Positions 48,384 through 57,236 are shown, counted from the stretch's first letter. The stretch is 64,000 nt of DNA from Paralvinella palmiformis (GCA_025642065.1 JAODUP010000406.1:45001-109000), one strand, 5' to 3'. Notes: generated by a model from the letters alone, not told the origin. Made by a program: numbers and translations.

Positions 48384-50729
48384 TATATATATATATATAA
48401 ACATTATATCTGTTACAGGAAGATGTGTACAAAATGTGTCTTAGTTCATGTGACGACGGTCTAGATGGGTCGGACATATTTCCAGATCATCCCGAACTCG
48501 TAGCCGATGAGTAAGTACTCAGTCGATCCGGACAGAGTATAGCCAGCTTGGCTCGGTCGGTAGTGCCGCTAGACACATATCCAGATGATCCGGGTTGGGG
48601 TCCCCTTGTTACCACCGACAGTTTGATACACATTATTCCATCCAGCTGTTGAAGAATCAGTTTCTTGGTAAATTTGGTAGTTTCTGTTGACAACCTTTGG
48701 CCATCGATGACTGAAAATCTTCCTATACGATAAAACAATTATGACATCCAGACTGGCAAATTGTTTGAAAAGAACGCCCACACTTCACATTGGTGCCTTT
48801 TTTACTAACCCGAGTCAGTCAGTGAAATAAAATATGCCAGTTATTTTTTTACAATGTGTTGATATAATTACCAGTGTGTGTGTGTGTGTGTGTGTGTTGT
48901 TTGCAATTATAGCTCCTCGCTCACCAAATATCAGCATTATTGAATGTTTACACCAGAAAGTTTGGTTGTTAGTTATTATTTTATATGGAAACTCTTTTTT
49001 TCTGAAAATAACATTTCAAAGCTTTCAATTCTGGTTCGTCTTACATGTAAGTTAGGCAGTTTCCTACAATATTGACTGGTATACTGACCTCTTCTTAATA
49101 ATTCGGTCTTGTATGTAAGAATTTGAATCTCTAATATACAAGATCAATGTATACTCAAGTTTATACAGTATTCACAAATTGTTTCATGAATATTTGGTAT
49201 GTCAATAATTAATGTTTTATTTACAAATGATAATTGCAAGTCTAGAGTCTTGTACACATCTTTGGGGTAAGTTAACAGCATCCTTGTGTACTCTAGACTA
49301 ATCTAAGAAATATTAAAATACAGATATCTTTAACAACAGTTCTCCTTTTTGTTATATTTCTAGGTGTATTGGCTGTTTGTTAGCGTATTTTACCAGACAC
49401 TGCTACATACTGGAGGACGATGCGGGAATATGCGGTTACGTGGCTGCCGCTCCAGACATCAAGGAATATCACAAGGTGCTCGAGGAATCGTGGCTGCCAA
49501 AAATGCGCGAGAAGTATCCCAGATCTTCAGACAAATCTAAAACGGCGAACCTCGAAACTGGCCAAATCGATGGTGCTAGTCTGACGCCGACAGAGGTATG
49601 TTTATGGGTACAGTGCACCAATCAGATCCGGTTTATTTGTGGTGAATATAAAATTATGATAATTAACGGGATCACGGAAAATCCAGGACCACTTACTGGT
49701 CCGAAGAACAAATCAAATATCGAAGAAATATATTGATATGCCTTATATATTATTTGATCCAGAACTGTCATCGGTGTACTGATACATTGAAATGACTAAT
49801 TTGAATAAAATTGGCAGGTAATGAAAAAGCTGAACATTGAATTTCATAACATATTTGTTTATTTATTAACCATGCACAATCAGAAGCTACAATTTGGATT
49901 GTGGGACCAACAGTTTTTCGTTTTATGTCGATGTTGGGCATTTTGAATTGGTGCCCATTGATATGTTACGATATCCGTTTTTTCCCCAGCAATAATGTAA
50001 TTAGATGTGTACCGTAAATAAACAGTTGGACACACGAATCTTTGTTGCTAAGACAGTAAGCATTGCCCGGATGAGAAAGGGAGGGGTGAGCATGGGGCTG
50101 CCCCCCCCCGACATCATAAAAAAAAAAACTAAATTACAGGCCACACCAATGATGTTTTAAAGAAGAACTAGGATGTTATCAATTCTGCTGTTACAGTGGT
50201 ATAAATAATAGTACACTAAACCCATGGTGAGGGTTTCATGCAAAGACCTGGCCAAAAAGTATTTTTTAATGGTTATTTTCATCTACGGGTCTGTTCAGAC
50301 ATAATTTTTCAGATTTTAGCATCGTACGCAGTGTGCTTTGTCGCGTTAAAATACTAGTTTGTGTGATCATCTTTCGTTTTTGAAATCATTTCAGAACTGA
50401 CATTATGGTTTCGCCGTCCATTTCAGGAAATCATCGAAACATTCCACAGAGAACTTCGTCCAATCCCCCAGATCGTCAAGGAGAGCTATCCGGCCTTCGT
50501 CCAGATCCAGACGCTGCCACCGCGAGTTGACGGCCTGCACACGCCCACCCTGCTCCTCGACGCCTGCATCAAAGGCCTGAAGAATGTCGGCGCTGAGGGT
50601 GCGCACACACTACTACACAGCAATCAACTGTACACACTGACGTTCATGTTCAAGCTCGGGTTCGACGAGATCAACACAAACGAGAAGGAAAATGTCAGCG
50701 ATGTTCTCTTGTTTGGAAAATTAATTTAG
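26468..50729 (+). CDS. OGA: Protein O-GlcNAcase (OGA, GH84), 12 coding exons, complete
   Basis: Removes O-linked N-acetylglucosamine from Ser/Thr of nuclear and cytoplasmic proteins, opposing OGT. I joined exons 26468-26540, 33704-33853, 34350-34480, 35547-35718, 37567-37665, 38537-38815, 40323-40973, 45298-45383, 46936-47040, 48419-48510, 49364-49595 and 50427-50729. All introns are GT-AG and phases agree; total 2373 nt, 790 residues plus stop. GH84 domain, residues 18 to about 300: GFYGKPW (25-31), YAPKDD with Lys56, catalytic pair Asp132-Asp133 in LLFDDI, Tyr177, Trp236, Asn238, Asp243 and Asn271. These correspond to human Lys98, Asp174, Asp175, Tyr219, Trp278, Asn280, Asp285 and Asn313 at a constant offset of 42. 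A short disordered linker (about 337-400) precedes the stalk helices (about 400-520) and the pseudo-acetyltransferase domain (about 530-790). Human OGA is 916 residues; the difference is mainly the shorter N-terminus and linker. No signal peptide. No frameshift or missing residue seen. Confidence 0.95.
27470..27535 (+). mobile_element. SINE-like tail, family D
   Basis: GGCCTAAATTGTGCCAATGT then GTCGTTAAACAACATTCATC. A related tail ending a different element lies at 34000-34060, so this is a shared repeat 3' end. Confidence 0.45.
28275..28324. other. Strong hairpin in OGA intron 1
   Basis: A perfect 10-bp stem AGAATCTCAG/CTGAGATTCT with 7-nt loop, extended by a perfect 7-bp outer stem CGCATAC/GTATGCG across a one-sided 9-nt bulge. 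Confidence 0.6.
30700..30755 (-). mobile_element. SINE family A, 3' tail fragment
   Basis: Minus-strand tail (GGCCCATTTAGCCAACCTTG, GTGCACAAAAGTGGCCGTAA). It lies about 55 bp from a sense copy, so the two could pair in the pre-mRNA. Confidence 0.7.
30811..30997 (+). mobile_element. SINE family A, full length
   Basis: GGGCACCTCCATGGTCTAGC head, box B TGTTCGAATCTT, body and complete tail ending AAAACATCAATCATCAT. Confidence 0.85.
33378..33570 (+). mobile_element. SINE family A, full length
   Basis: Head GGGAGCCACTGTGGTCTAGC, box B GGTTCAAACATC, tail GTGGCCGTAAAACATCAATC. Ends 134 bp before OGA exon 2. Confidence 0.85.
33704..33853 (+). CDS. OGA: OGA exon 2
   Basis: After acceptor TTACAG it encodes [20 protein letters not shown] through [11 protein letters not shown], including substrate-binding Lys56, ending at donor GTAAGT in phase 1. 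Matches the most conserved start of the GH84 barrel. Confidence 0.95.
33854..34349 (+). other. OGA intron 2
   Basis: 496 bp. It contains a repeat tail (about 34000-34060) related to 27470-27535, with AAAATGGGCCAATGTGTCAT. Acceptor TTTTGCAG. Confidence 0.85.
34350..34480 (+). CDS. OGA: OGA exon 3
   Basis: Encodes [20 protein letters not shown] then [14 protein letters not shown] and LDKLDQ, the helix and strand before the catalytic loop. Phase-0 donor GTCAGA. Confidence 0.95.
34481..35546 (+). other. OGA intron 3
   Basis: About 1.07 kb, otherwise plain, with a 35-bp tandem repeat at 34851-34976. Confidence 0.8.
34851..34976. repeat. 35-bp tandem repeat, ~3.6 copies
   Basis: Units of TTTGATTCGCCTCATCTGTT then ACATAAATGAATAGG with few changes. 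Confidence 0.85.
35547..35718 (+). CDS. OGA: OGA exon 4 (catalytic aspartates)
   Basis: Encodes [19 protein letters not shown], with Asp132 and Asp133 as polarising residue and acid/base, through IFLFCPT. Acceptor TTCCAG, donor GTAAGT, phase 1. Confidence 0.95.
35719..37566 (+). other. OGA intron 4
   Basis: 1.85 kb with no recognised element beyond a short AT run (36499-36516), a GTAG run (36945-36957) and a G homopolymer (about 37443). No gene seen. Confidence 0.75.
37567..37665 (+). CDS. OGA: OGA exon 5
   Basis: Encodes [20 protein letters not shown] then [13 protein letters not shown], with Tyr177. Acceptor TTTTAG, donor GTAAGT, phase 1. Confidence 0.95.
37666..38536 (+). other. OGA intron 5
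   Basis: Contains T/G homopolymers (37725-37743), a CTAT tetranucleotide run (37780-37827) and a tRNA-headed SINE-like block (about 37925-38135). Confidence 0.75.
37925..38135 (+). mobile_element. SINE-like element, family C
   Basis: Contains a TTTGTGGTATATTTCCCTAG word and the end GTGTGACCAGCGACGATGCC. Related blocks end at about 42475, 45990 and 47825 (GTGTGACCAGTGMCGA-type tail) and 53460-53530 shares the middle part. Confidence 0.5.
38537..38815 (+). CDS. OGA: OGA exon 6
   Basis: Encodes [20 protein letters not shown] through [15 protein letters not shown] and [14 protein letters not shown]. Carries Trp236, Asn238, Asp243 and Asn271 of the sugar pocket. Phase-1 donor GTGAGT. Closes the GH84 barrel. 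Confidence 0.95.
39170..39780 (+). pseudogene. Decayed non-LTR retrotransposon, reverse-transcriptase C-terminal region
   Basis: Plus-strand frames, interrupted by stops and shifts, give FCYL-stop-DMLSGG, then WTEM, then [20 protein letters not shown] followed by [20 protein letters not shown] and [20 protein letters not shown]. This follows the RTE-like LINE order (FCYLGDML, EMRMIRWMCGVSLKDR, ELRxRLGIEPV, RLRWFGHVxRK, DDxWVKxC, EVEG). Dead copy, same strand as OGA. Confidence 0.75.
40056..40238 (+). mobile_element. SINE family A, full length
   Basis: GGGCGCCTCTGTGGTCTAGT head, box B TGTTCGAATCTC, complete tail, ending about 85 bp before OGA exon 7. Confidence 0.85.
40323..40973 (+). CDS. 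OGA: OGA exon 7 (linker and stalk)
   Basis: The largest exon, 651 nt. It starts [13 protein letters not shown], continues [19 protein letters not shown], then an Asp/Lys-rich linker ([17 protein letters not shown]) and the helical stalk with [20 protein letters not shown] (human [20 protein letters not shown]). Donor GTAAGT, phase 1. The frame stays open for 22 codons into the intron, which is a read-through and not a separate gene. Confidence 0.95.
41085..41676. mobile_element. DNA-transposon remnant with repeated GGTCCCGGCMATTAAGCC ends
   Basis: Three copies of the same end sequence: 41090-41112 inward right, 41141-41166 inverted, and 41646-41674 inverted (GGCTTAATTGCCGGGACC). The first two form an 80-bp palindromic element; the first and third bound about 590 bp. 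Consistent with a pogo/Tigger-like MITE flanked by TA. Confidence 0.5.
41846..41925 (-). pseudogene. LINE reverse-transcriptase C-terminal fragment
   Basis: Minus-strand translation gives [20 protein letters not shown], the G-x-x-S-F-x-x-x-x-P-x-L-W-N-x-L-P box common to LINE reverse-transcriptase tails. Very short. Confidence 0.5.
43298..43442 (+). mobile_element. SINE family A, 5' truncated
   Basis: Starts at CCGTGTTCGAATCTCATCGT (box B) and runs through the intact tail to (ATC)n. Confidence 0.8.
44690..44820 (+). mobile_element. SINE, diverged
   Basis: Box-B-like GGTTCAAATCC and a diverged family A body (GGAAGTCACTCTGTCCATTT, TTAGCCTACCGT). Confidence 0.45.
44845..44950. repeat. (CATA)n microsatellite
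   Basis: Irregular CATA/CAAG tetranucleotides followed by a short CA run. Confidence 0.9.
45298..45383 (+). CDS. OGA: OGA exon 8
   Basis: Encodes [20 protein letters not shown] then RGGIYSEFR (human QEPWAFRGGLAGEFQ). Acceptor TTCCAG, phase-0 donor GTAAGT. Joins stalk to the pseudo-acetyltransferase domain. Confidence 0.95.
46366..46502 (+). mobile_element. SINE family A, diverged
   Basis: GGTAGCGGGCATGGCCACAG head-like, GTTCATCTTT-like body and CAGCCCATTTAGCCCGCCGT then AAAAGCGATCGTAAAACAGC tail. Confidence 0.55.
46719..46912. repeat. 19-bp minisatellite, ~10 copies, adjoining exon 9
   Basis: Units of ATGTACGTCTTGCTGCTAG with A/G variants at one position; the last unit ends 23 bp before OGA exon 9. 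Confidence 0.95.
46936..47040 (+). CDS. OGA: OGA exon 9
   Basis: Encodes [20 protein letters not shown] then [15 protein letters not shown], first strand of the pseudo-acetyltransferase fold (human YTIRPYFPKDEA). Phase 0 both ends. Confidence 0.95.
47290..47477 (+). mobile_element. SINE family A, full length
   Basis: GGGGCGCCTCCTTGGTCTAA head to GTGGCCGTAAAACATCAACC tail. Confidence 0.85.
47690..47830 (+). mobile_element. SINE-like element, family C
   Basis: tRNA-like AGTTCAAATCC box B, TTTGTGGGATTCGTTACCCT and the end GTGTGATCAGTGACGA. Confidence 0.5.
48190..48335 (+). mobile_element. SINE family A, truncated
   Basis: Starts at TTGGTAGCATGTTGAACCAC after an AT run and ends at TGTGCATCAAACCATCA before a GT run. 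Confidence 0.75.
48419..48510 (+). CDS. OGA: OGA exon 10
   Basis: Encodes [20 protein letters not shown] then [11 protein letters not shown] (human SVYKICREMYDDGVGLPFQ). Phase-2 donor GTAAGT. Confidence 0.95.
48511..49363 (+). other. OGA intron 10
   Basis: 853 bp, AT-rich, with one GT run (48873-48897). Nothing else recognised. Confidence 0.8.
49364..49595 (+). CDS. OGA: OGA exon 11
   Basis: Encodes [20 protein letters not shown] then [20 protein letters not shown] (human [20 protein letters not shown]). Acceptor TTCTAG, donor GTATGT. The frame remains open for 47 codons beyond the donor. Confidence 0.95.
49596..50426 (+). other. OGA intron 11, with in-frame read-through carrying an NPGP motif
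   Basis: 831 bp. The first 141 bp continue the exon 11 frame to a TGA at 49737-49739 and encode [20 protein letters not shown]. The rest is AT-rich with C and A homopolymers near 50101 and 50120. See the finding on the 2A-like motif. Confidence 0.6.
50427..50729 (+). CDS. OGA: OGA exon 12 (terminal)
   Basis: After acceptor TTTCAG it encodes [20 protein letters not shown] through [20 protein letters not shown], then LGFDEI and LLFGKLI-stop. This aligns with the human C-terminus (MMACLLSSLKANGSRGAFC...LGCFEI...VVILGRSL). Ends at TAG 50727-50729. Confidence 0.95.
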   Translation, partial: EIIETFHRELRPIPQIVKESYPAFVQIQTLPPRVDGLHTPTLLLDACIKGLKNVGAEGAHTLLHSNQLYTLTFMFKLGFDEINTNEKENVSDVLLFGKLI

Positions 50730-50758
50730 ACTCGACGATTTAGAGTCGGGTTTTTCTC

Positions 50759-51840
50759 TCACTTTTCGCAGTAGTCTTGATTATTCCCGATGTTGTGCCA
50801 GTAGTCGTAACTAAAATCATCGGATAGACGTTTACAGTTCGCCAGCAGCGGTCTACTTCTGTCGTATTTATCCCTGTGCATGTGTTTTAGACTTTCCCCG
50901 TCGCGGATTTGCATTTTCTTTTGTTGGGAGGTCTGTGCCGGTATTTGGTTCTTACCACATCGTCGTTGTCCGATTTGGGTAACTCGCTGTTCGCTGCTGC
51001 TTCTGCAATATTCCCAGCTCAGACGCGACCAGTCTACGCAAGCCACTGTTTACTATAGATTTGCCTTGATTCACTAAAAGAACGCTCGAGGTTACGACGC
51101 AGAGTTTTATGCAACTGAAGACTGTGATCCGGTTAACGTCTGCTAATTCGCATTTCATGTCTGATTTGCTACCATTCTCGGCATCTACTTCAGAATCGAG
51201 GTCACCATTAGTTTTGTTGTGGATAATGTTTTTATTTTGGCCATTTTCAGGAAATCGTATATTCCGGCTCCCACTGGTCAAAACTTTAATAACGGGGCCA
51301 CTTTTGGAGTTATCCTTCAAATAATAGCTGGTCGTAAGACAGTTCAAGAAATGATGCTGGTAGACATGAGGAATTTGATCAATACAATTTAGTGTGGGCC
51401 ATTTTGTTTCCTTCACCAAGTACGTTTAGAGTCTGACTTGAAAGATCCCACGGTCATTATCAGCAATAAATCACAACTTCGATGAAGAGCAATTTAGTTG
51501 TTTCAGATTTGATATCACTTGGCTGCTCTGTGGTGGAAGACATTCGTTGATTAAAAGAAAAACAAATTTCTAACATTTGGCAAAATGTCCTGCCGGCACT
51601 GAATGACGTCGAGTCCTTTGATTGTTTCCAAAAGTCGTTGCCACCGTTCGCTGGACTCATCAAATCCGAATATAGCCGGTGTTACTCCTGTTCTCTATTT
51701 CTACCAGCCATTTTTGGCCATCTTTATCGCGACGTCTGTACTTAATGGCTGCCACTCAAAGACGATGGTGTTCCTGCCTTTACACAGCGATCGATCCCTG
51801 TTTCTAAATACGGCGAAAGGAAGTGCGTACACCTTTTTCT
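50759..51840 (-). pseudogene. Frame-shifted protein-like region convergent with OGA
   Basis: Not recognised. Three overlapping minus-strand frames look coding in turn. 51419-51130 gives VKETKWPTLNCIDQIPHVYQ through DSEVDAENGSKSDMKCELAD. 51137-51040 gives DHSLQLHKTLRRNLERSFSE then SRQIYSKQWLA. 51046-50759 gives CVDWSRLSWEYCRSSSEQRV to DDFSYDYWHNIGNNQDYCEK-stop. Further upstream (51685-51545) TPAIFGFDESSERWQRLLET continues IKGLDVIQCRQDILPNVRN. The opposite-strand translations are hydrophobic and unconvincing. Frame changes near 51135, 51040 and 51560 mean a decayed gene, unseen short introns or assembly indels. It ends 30 bp from the OGA stop, so it would be antisense to the OGA 3'UTR. Confidence 0.35.
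51465..51470 (+). terminator. Candidate OGA polyadenylation signal
   Basis: First clear AATAAA downstream of the OGA stop, implying a 3'UTR of about 750 nt. Position-based inference. Confidence 0.35.
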
Positions 51841-53460
51841 ATTTATTTTGTTATGCTGTGCTCATCTGGTTCATTTCACTTTTATCCAAACAGATTCGAT
51901 GAAATTGTTTTATTGTTATTTCTGTAGGTCACAGTTGGTTATACTTCATTCAGTCAGCGCTGTCCGATGTGTTTTATAAAGCCTCCCTAACGATCGCATG
52001 CGAGCGTGATGAATGATTGTAGTCGTCGTCGTCATACCACAAACCACAAGACTTGATGTCAATACCTCAAACCGGTGAAAACTCTTAACGATAACTGTTC
52101 TCTCCCCCCCCCCACCATCTTATGCAAGCCCTCAATTGTTGAGTACTTACGAATCCCCGTTATTTGTCAACAAACTCGTTTTTAGCCGTCAATCGAGAAG
52201 TGATATTTCCACTATGCCACCACATGTTTATTCGGCCATTTTTCCTGCATCTGGTTTACAATGCTGTGTCGCTGAATTCGTCCCACTGATAGCTCATGTT
52301 TGCATTGTTGTTGTTGTCGATTGGCTGCACTGGTGTCTTATCTGACTGTCTGTACGCGTATGTAGAGTAACTCTTACCTTGGTGTGAAGTAGCTTTATGT
52401 GTGCCCGTGTGCGCGCCTACAATTCATCCGGCCATAATCTATCCTCTTTCGTACGGTGCACAATATTGCACGACATATATCGCGTTTAATTTTCTCTCGT
52501 GTGTTGAACTAACCATTCCTTTCTACTTTTAGTGTTTTTATGGTAAGCTCGTCAACCTGAAAGAGACGGACCTAAAAAAACGCACAAGATATTCACCCGT
52601 TTTATTTATATGTCTGATGACATTTTCACGATTCGGTCGCAGAAGCACTTTTTTTAATTGAATGCTGCTTGTGTGTGTGTGTGTGTGTGTGTGTATGCAG
52701 CTCGAGTCATGGAATCGCGGAAATATATCAGGGGTTAACGAATAATTTGCTTGTGCTAATTCAGTTAACCCAGACTCTGAATTTCTGCTGGAGTAAATCA
52801 GCAGCTGGCTTGGCCTATTCGCAGATTGATATAACTTGCCATAGATTCGAGCCGACCTCGAATCAATAACCTTTCATCATAGATTAATCCGATCTGTCTC
52901 CTGGAGAATTCTACTTCTGTGCTGTTATTTAGCCATCCAAGGCAAACACATCGGTCGTATTGCGCACGTATTGTTCTGGTCGAAATGAGAGGGACCCGTT
53001 CACGGAAATATTTTCAAAAATAAATAAACGTTTGCTGAACAGACTGATGCGAAAATGCCAACTACCCATCGTCTAATCACAATTCAGTGAGTACTCGATG
53101 TATAGAACAATCGGCCTCGGGTTAACGACAGATCTCCAGTACGTACCCGTGTTCGAATCCTGGTCCAAGTCTAAACGATGTTTCATCCTCAAATTCACCT
53201 CAACTTTTCAGATTGCTCGCCCTCTGTAGCATACCGGTGTGCAACAAGATTGGCCATAAAACGTGAGCATCTCTCCGGAACGGGGAGAGATCCTGGTATC
53301 CAGAAAGTGGTGATCATTATTGTATTAATTGATGGCCTGAACGGTGCACTGGATCCAGAGAGTAATTCCAAAATAAGTGCCTTTTATTGCGGTATTTACG
53401 AGCCTCTATACTCTTCCTAGTCTAAGGGGGAGAGAGAGGAGGGGGGGAGGAGGAGAGGTT
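51841..53460. other. Intergenic; no gene supported
   Basis: Ordinary AT-rich DNA with a C homopolymer (52104), one GT run (52670-52695) and a diverged SINE A (53110-53268). Short ORFs have no recognised domain. Confidence 0.5.
53110..53268 (+). mobile_element. SINE family A, diverged
   Basis: Box B GTGTTCGAATCCTGG, GATGTTTCATCCTCAAATTC body, GGCCATAAAACGTGAGCATC tail. Confidence 0.5.
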
Positions 53461-55797
53461 GCTGGTACCAGCCTGACTCGTATACCTGTGTTTGTGGAAT
53501 GTTATCACAGGGAGTGTCCCCTCGGCCACATGTATCCAAAATTGTGACGAGCATCAAAGCAAAGCAGAACACTGGCTCGCCCAATAACTTGCTCGATTCT
53601 TGGCCTCTTGCCCAAATCTTTTTATTCATCATAAACTGTAGCCTTCTCCTGGTTCCGGCTTCTTCCGTGAGGTGTGACCGTATTAACTTGCGCGGATATT
53701 AATTATTTCCATTTCCGCACACGATTCGGTGTAGGATTTGTGGAATGCGATGTGAATTCTTCAAGCGGCGGGCACTTGCAGCGTTGATTCTGGGACGCGT
53801 TTTGGGACGTTTCCTGTTTCGCCCCCCCCCCCTTCACACTACCTAGATCCTGCAATCAACCCTTTCTCACAACGTGTGCCAGATGTGTGTACACCAGCTC
53901 CACGCACGCACACCCACACACGCACAGACAGTGAGTATCCTGTGTACGTAAAATGGCACCGATTCTCACAACGTGTACACCAGCTCCACGCAGGCACACC
54001 CACGCACGCACAGACAGTGATTATCCGATTTTGATACGAGTCGACCCCCTCCCGCCCTGCCAGCCAGCTCAGGTTTTTCAGGTATAATTCTGGCACCGAC
54101 TGTGTACTCGTGTGATTTATGTATAGGGTGACTGATACTAATGTGTATTATTATTACTGTTACCACTGTTATTGCTACCTGTTTTTGTTCGGCTTACACT
54201 TAAAGGTAGTTTTTTTTTGGGGGGGGGGGAAATGAGTGCCCATTAACGCAAGTATATCTGTTTGTCTGTGTGTGTGTGTGTGGTCAATTTTTGATTAACC
54301 GATTATCACACACAAAAACATACATACATTAACACACACATACACCAAACATTACATCATATTTGCGAGACTAGGCCTATTACATAAACTTTCAACCAAT
54401 TAATTTGTAATTTTGTTTTATGCCAATACTATTAATTAATGGCTGTATGTATGTGTACAAATGTGTGCGTGTGTGTAAAGATATGCGCTCATACAGAACC
54501 TACTAGTTATTGTATATATATATATATATATATGCCACAATCATGCACACACCACCTTATTAGAGTATATTGTTGTAAGGATACCTTAGTTTCACAACTA
54601 AACCCAGTACCATCTCTGTAATGGTGAATCCGTGTACTGGTACCATTGTGTCAATATTCTAATCGACTTGTGACAGATATGGTCATTGTCTGTTCTAAAC
54701 AATCTGACTCACTTAACACCAGTCATCCCCCCCCCCCCCACTTAACACGAGTCATCCAACCCCCCAATTGGCTCTCTCTATATAATGTGTAGACTGACGG
54801 CCGCTAGAGGTCGCTGTTCGTTGTGCGGTGTTACAAATATGTCCGCAGTCGTGCGTAATACAGTAGAAGTGGGCTTTGTGGACACCTCTATACATCGGGA
54901 ACCTGCCGCCACGATTGACGACTGGATACTTCATTACCCAGGGGGCGCTTCATGGCCCAAGGGACTCTTCATGACCCAGGGGGCGCTTCATGGCCCAAGG
55001 GACTCTTCATGCTCATTCTACGCGATACGATGTTAAATTATGGCTCTACGTTTATCTTGTATCTGGAGGCTGTTTCATCTTTCACGGACTTTAGGCCATC
55101 TAGACCTGTGCCATTAAAAACGACTCGGTGACGTGTGTCCGAAATGCGACCGTGAAATAATTATCGTTGGAAATTTTCTGTTTATAAAACGCGATGGAGT
55201 TGATGCAGAATTTTGAAATGGTTGCTTTCTGTCATTATGATGACGTGTCGGAAATATATCATAACGTTTATAATATGAGATACATTTTCTCTGTGTGCTC
55301 GTGCGCGCGCGTACGTCTGTCCTATGTATGTAAAATCTTAACAGTTCACCTATTGCCGGTGGTATTGTAGGTTTAGCATCTCCGTCATAACGTGTTCAGT
55401 TCAGAACTAGCCCTAACCACGATGTTGTTGCAGTCCTTGTTTGTTATTACGTGTACGATTAAATCGGCCAATATATATATATGATATAATATATATATAT
55501 ATATATATATCAGTTGTCTGTTATCAAGGTGTGTTTATATGTAATTTCTTCACCCACCCCACCTGTGCAACACGATTTATGCACGTGCCCCCGCAGTCTA
55601 AACGAGTAATGTTACGTGTTGACGCACGTGAACCGAACTAACATTGTTGACTGTTGTTACCGGTGATCGAGGTATACGGCTGTGTCGTTCGAGGATGTTG
55701 CTTCGTTGTATTGTGCTCGTTAATAAAACAGGGTTGAAGTACGTAATATGTTTCGGCGTTCTGACCCTGGACTCAATGACTTGTTTATGGTTGTTTA
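53461..55797. other. Intergenic with short duplications and microsatellites
   Basis: A family C-like block (53460-53530); a duplicated TCTCACAACGTGT/CACACCCAC segment (53866-54022, two copies about 98 bp apart); G homopolymer (54217-54228); AT runs (54515-54532, 55471-55510); C homopolymer (54727-54739); and a two-copy 43-bp repeat CCCAGGGGGCGCTTCATGGC (54937-55012). No gene is supported. Confidence 0.6.
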
Positions 55798-55808
55798 TTA
55801 TAAAACCA

Positions 55809-56302
55809 GTATACAGTAAAAGTTAGTTATAAATAACTGGGATATAACGAAATAGTAGCTTAAATCGAAGTGGTTAGCTGGTCCTATTAATCGTCCGTTC
55901 ACTTCCATAGTAAAGAAACCGGGATATAACGAAATTTATACAACGAAAACTTGCTTAAATCGAAGTGATTTTTCCGCCCCAGCAGCTTTAAATCAATATA
56001 AATCGCGCTGGTTATAACGAAATACTATGTTTGAAATGATCATTGCAATCGAAAATGCAACAATCAATATGAAAATGACAATATAATTGCATTGCTTTGA
56101 TGACACATTTGCTTCGTGTCCTTCATTCAATAGACGTAATAAAACCGGGCTATTTTCACCACTTATCGCTCATTTCTCGGCAACTAATATCTGATAAATA
56201 CATGGCACCCAGATTTGAAAACTGGGATAAATCGAATACCATTATAACGAAATGAATTCCCGGTCCCCTTAAATTTCGTTATAACCAACTTTTACTGTAT
56301 GT
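55809..56302. mobile_element. pogo/Tigger-like MITE
   Basis: Left end TATACAGTAAAAGTTAGTTA, right end read inward TACAGTAAAAGTTGGTTATA. Inside each, ATAACGAAAT and GCTTAAATCGAAG repeats follow. TA flanks both CAGT ends. About 490 bp, no transposase. The CAGT plus ATAACGAAA ends are typical of pogo-class elements. Confidence 0.65.
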
Positions 56303-57020
56303 AACTTTGTGGGTGTCCTCTCTCAACGCGTGTGTTTAAAAAAAAATACGAACACCTATTATAATTGTTTTTAGTCTAGTGGCGGGCGGGCTGTGTTAAA
56401 AAAAAATTCATTTGAGTTTTTCAATTTTTAATCTTAATTTGTCCACATTTATACGATGCCATTTTCCGTGGCCTACGGTAATGTGATTTTAATGGCTTCC
56501 GATGTGAAAATAATATTGTAATAAAATTTAAACTATATCCTTCCTTCACATAGGTGCCATAACGCACAAAAGAGCACACCCACGTATCCCGGTGAAAATC
56601 GCCCTTGCGTATTTATTCCCTGATGAATCATCCGATGGTCCAGTTGGTAGCGCGTTGAACCACATATCACTACCACCCGAGTTCGAATCTCGACGTGAGC
56701 CTATCTGAAGGGTGTTTCATCTTTGACGTCGCGTCGCTCGGCCCATTTAACCTACCTCGTGTACAAAAATGGCCGTGAAACATCAATCATCATCTAATAC
56801 ATAAGTTACCTTCCTCACGGCGCTGTCACACACACACGCGCGCGCGCACACACACCCACACGTATCGAAAAACAAATACAATTACCATCAATCACAATTT
56901 AATGAGACTCTTGTACCATTAAGTTACAAATGAAATCTCGCTCGACGTTTGTGACGTCACAAAACAGACTTCTGGAGAGAGACGGACGGGAAATTTGACG
57001 GAATACTGATACGGGGATGT

Positions 57021-57059
<39 letters not shown>

Positions 57060-57236
57060 TTATATAAATATATATAAAATATATATATATATATATATTA
57101 TATATCGTAGTGATTACGTTATGACACAGTTTTATATCTATAAGACTGGACCACAAAACTAAACAGAGACACCTGTAATATGAAATATAAATAACGTGTA
57201 TCAGGCACTGACAAATCAGCAGAAATAATACTGGAC

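Larger units (their letters stand above)
47041..48418 (+). other. OGA intron 9
   Basis: GT run, ATG triplets (47150-47200), sense SINE A copies (47290-47477 and 48190-48335), a family C block (47690-47830), and CT, AT and GT microsatellites (48148-48186, 48340-48400) leading to the acceptor. Confidence 0.8.

Noticed and set aside
51680..51840. A minus-strand FEWQPLSTDVAIKMAKNGW segment resembling a BIR (IAP) domain
   Set aside because: The F-x-x-W-P spacing is wrong and no zinc-binding Cys/His follow; resemblance too weak.
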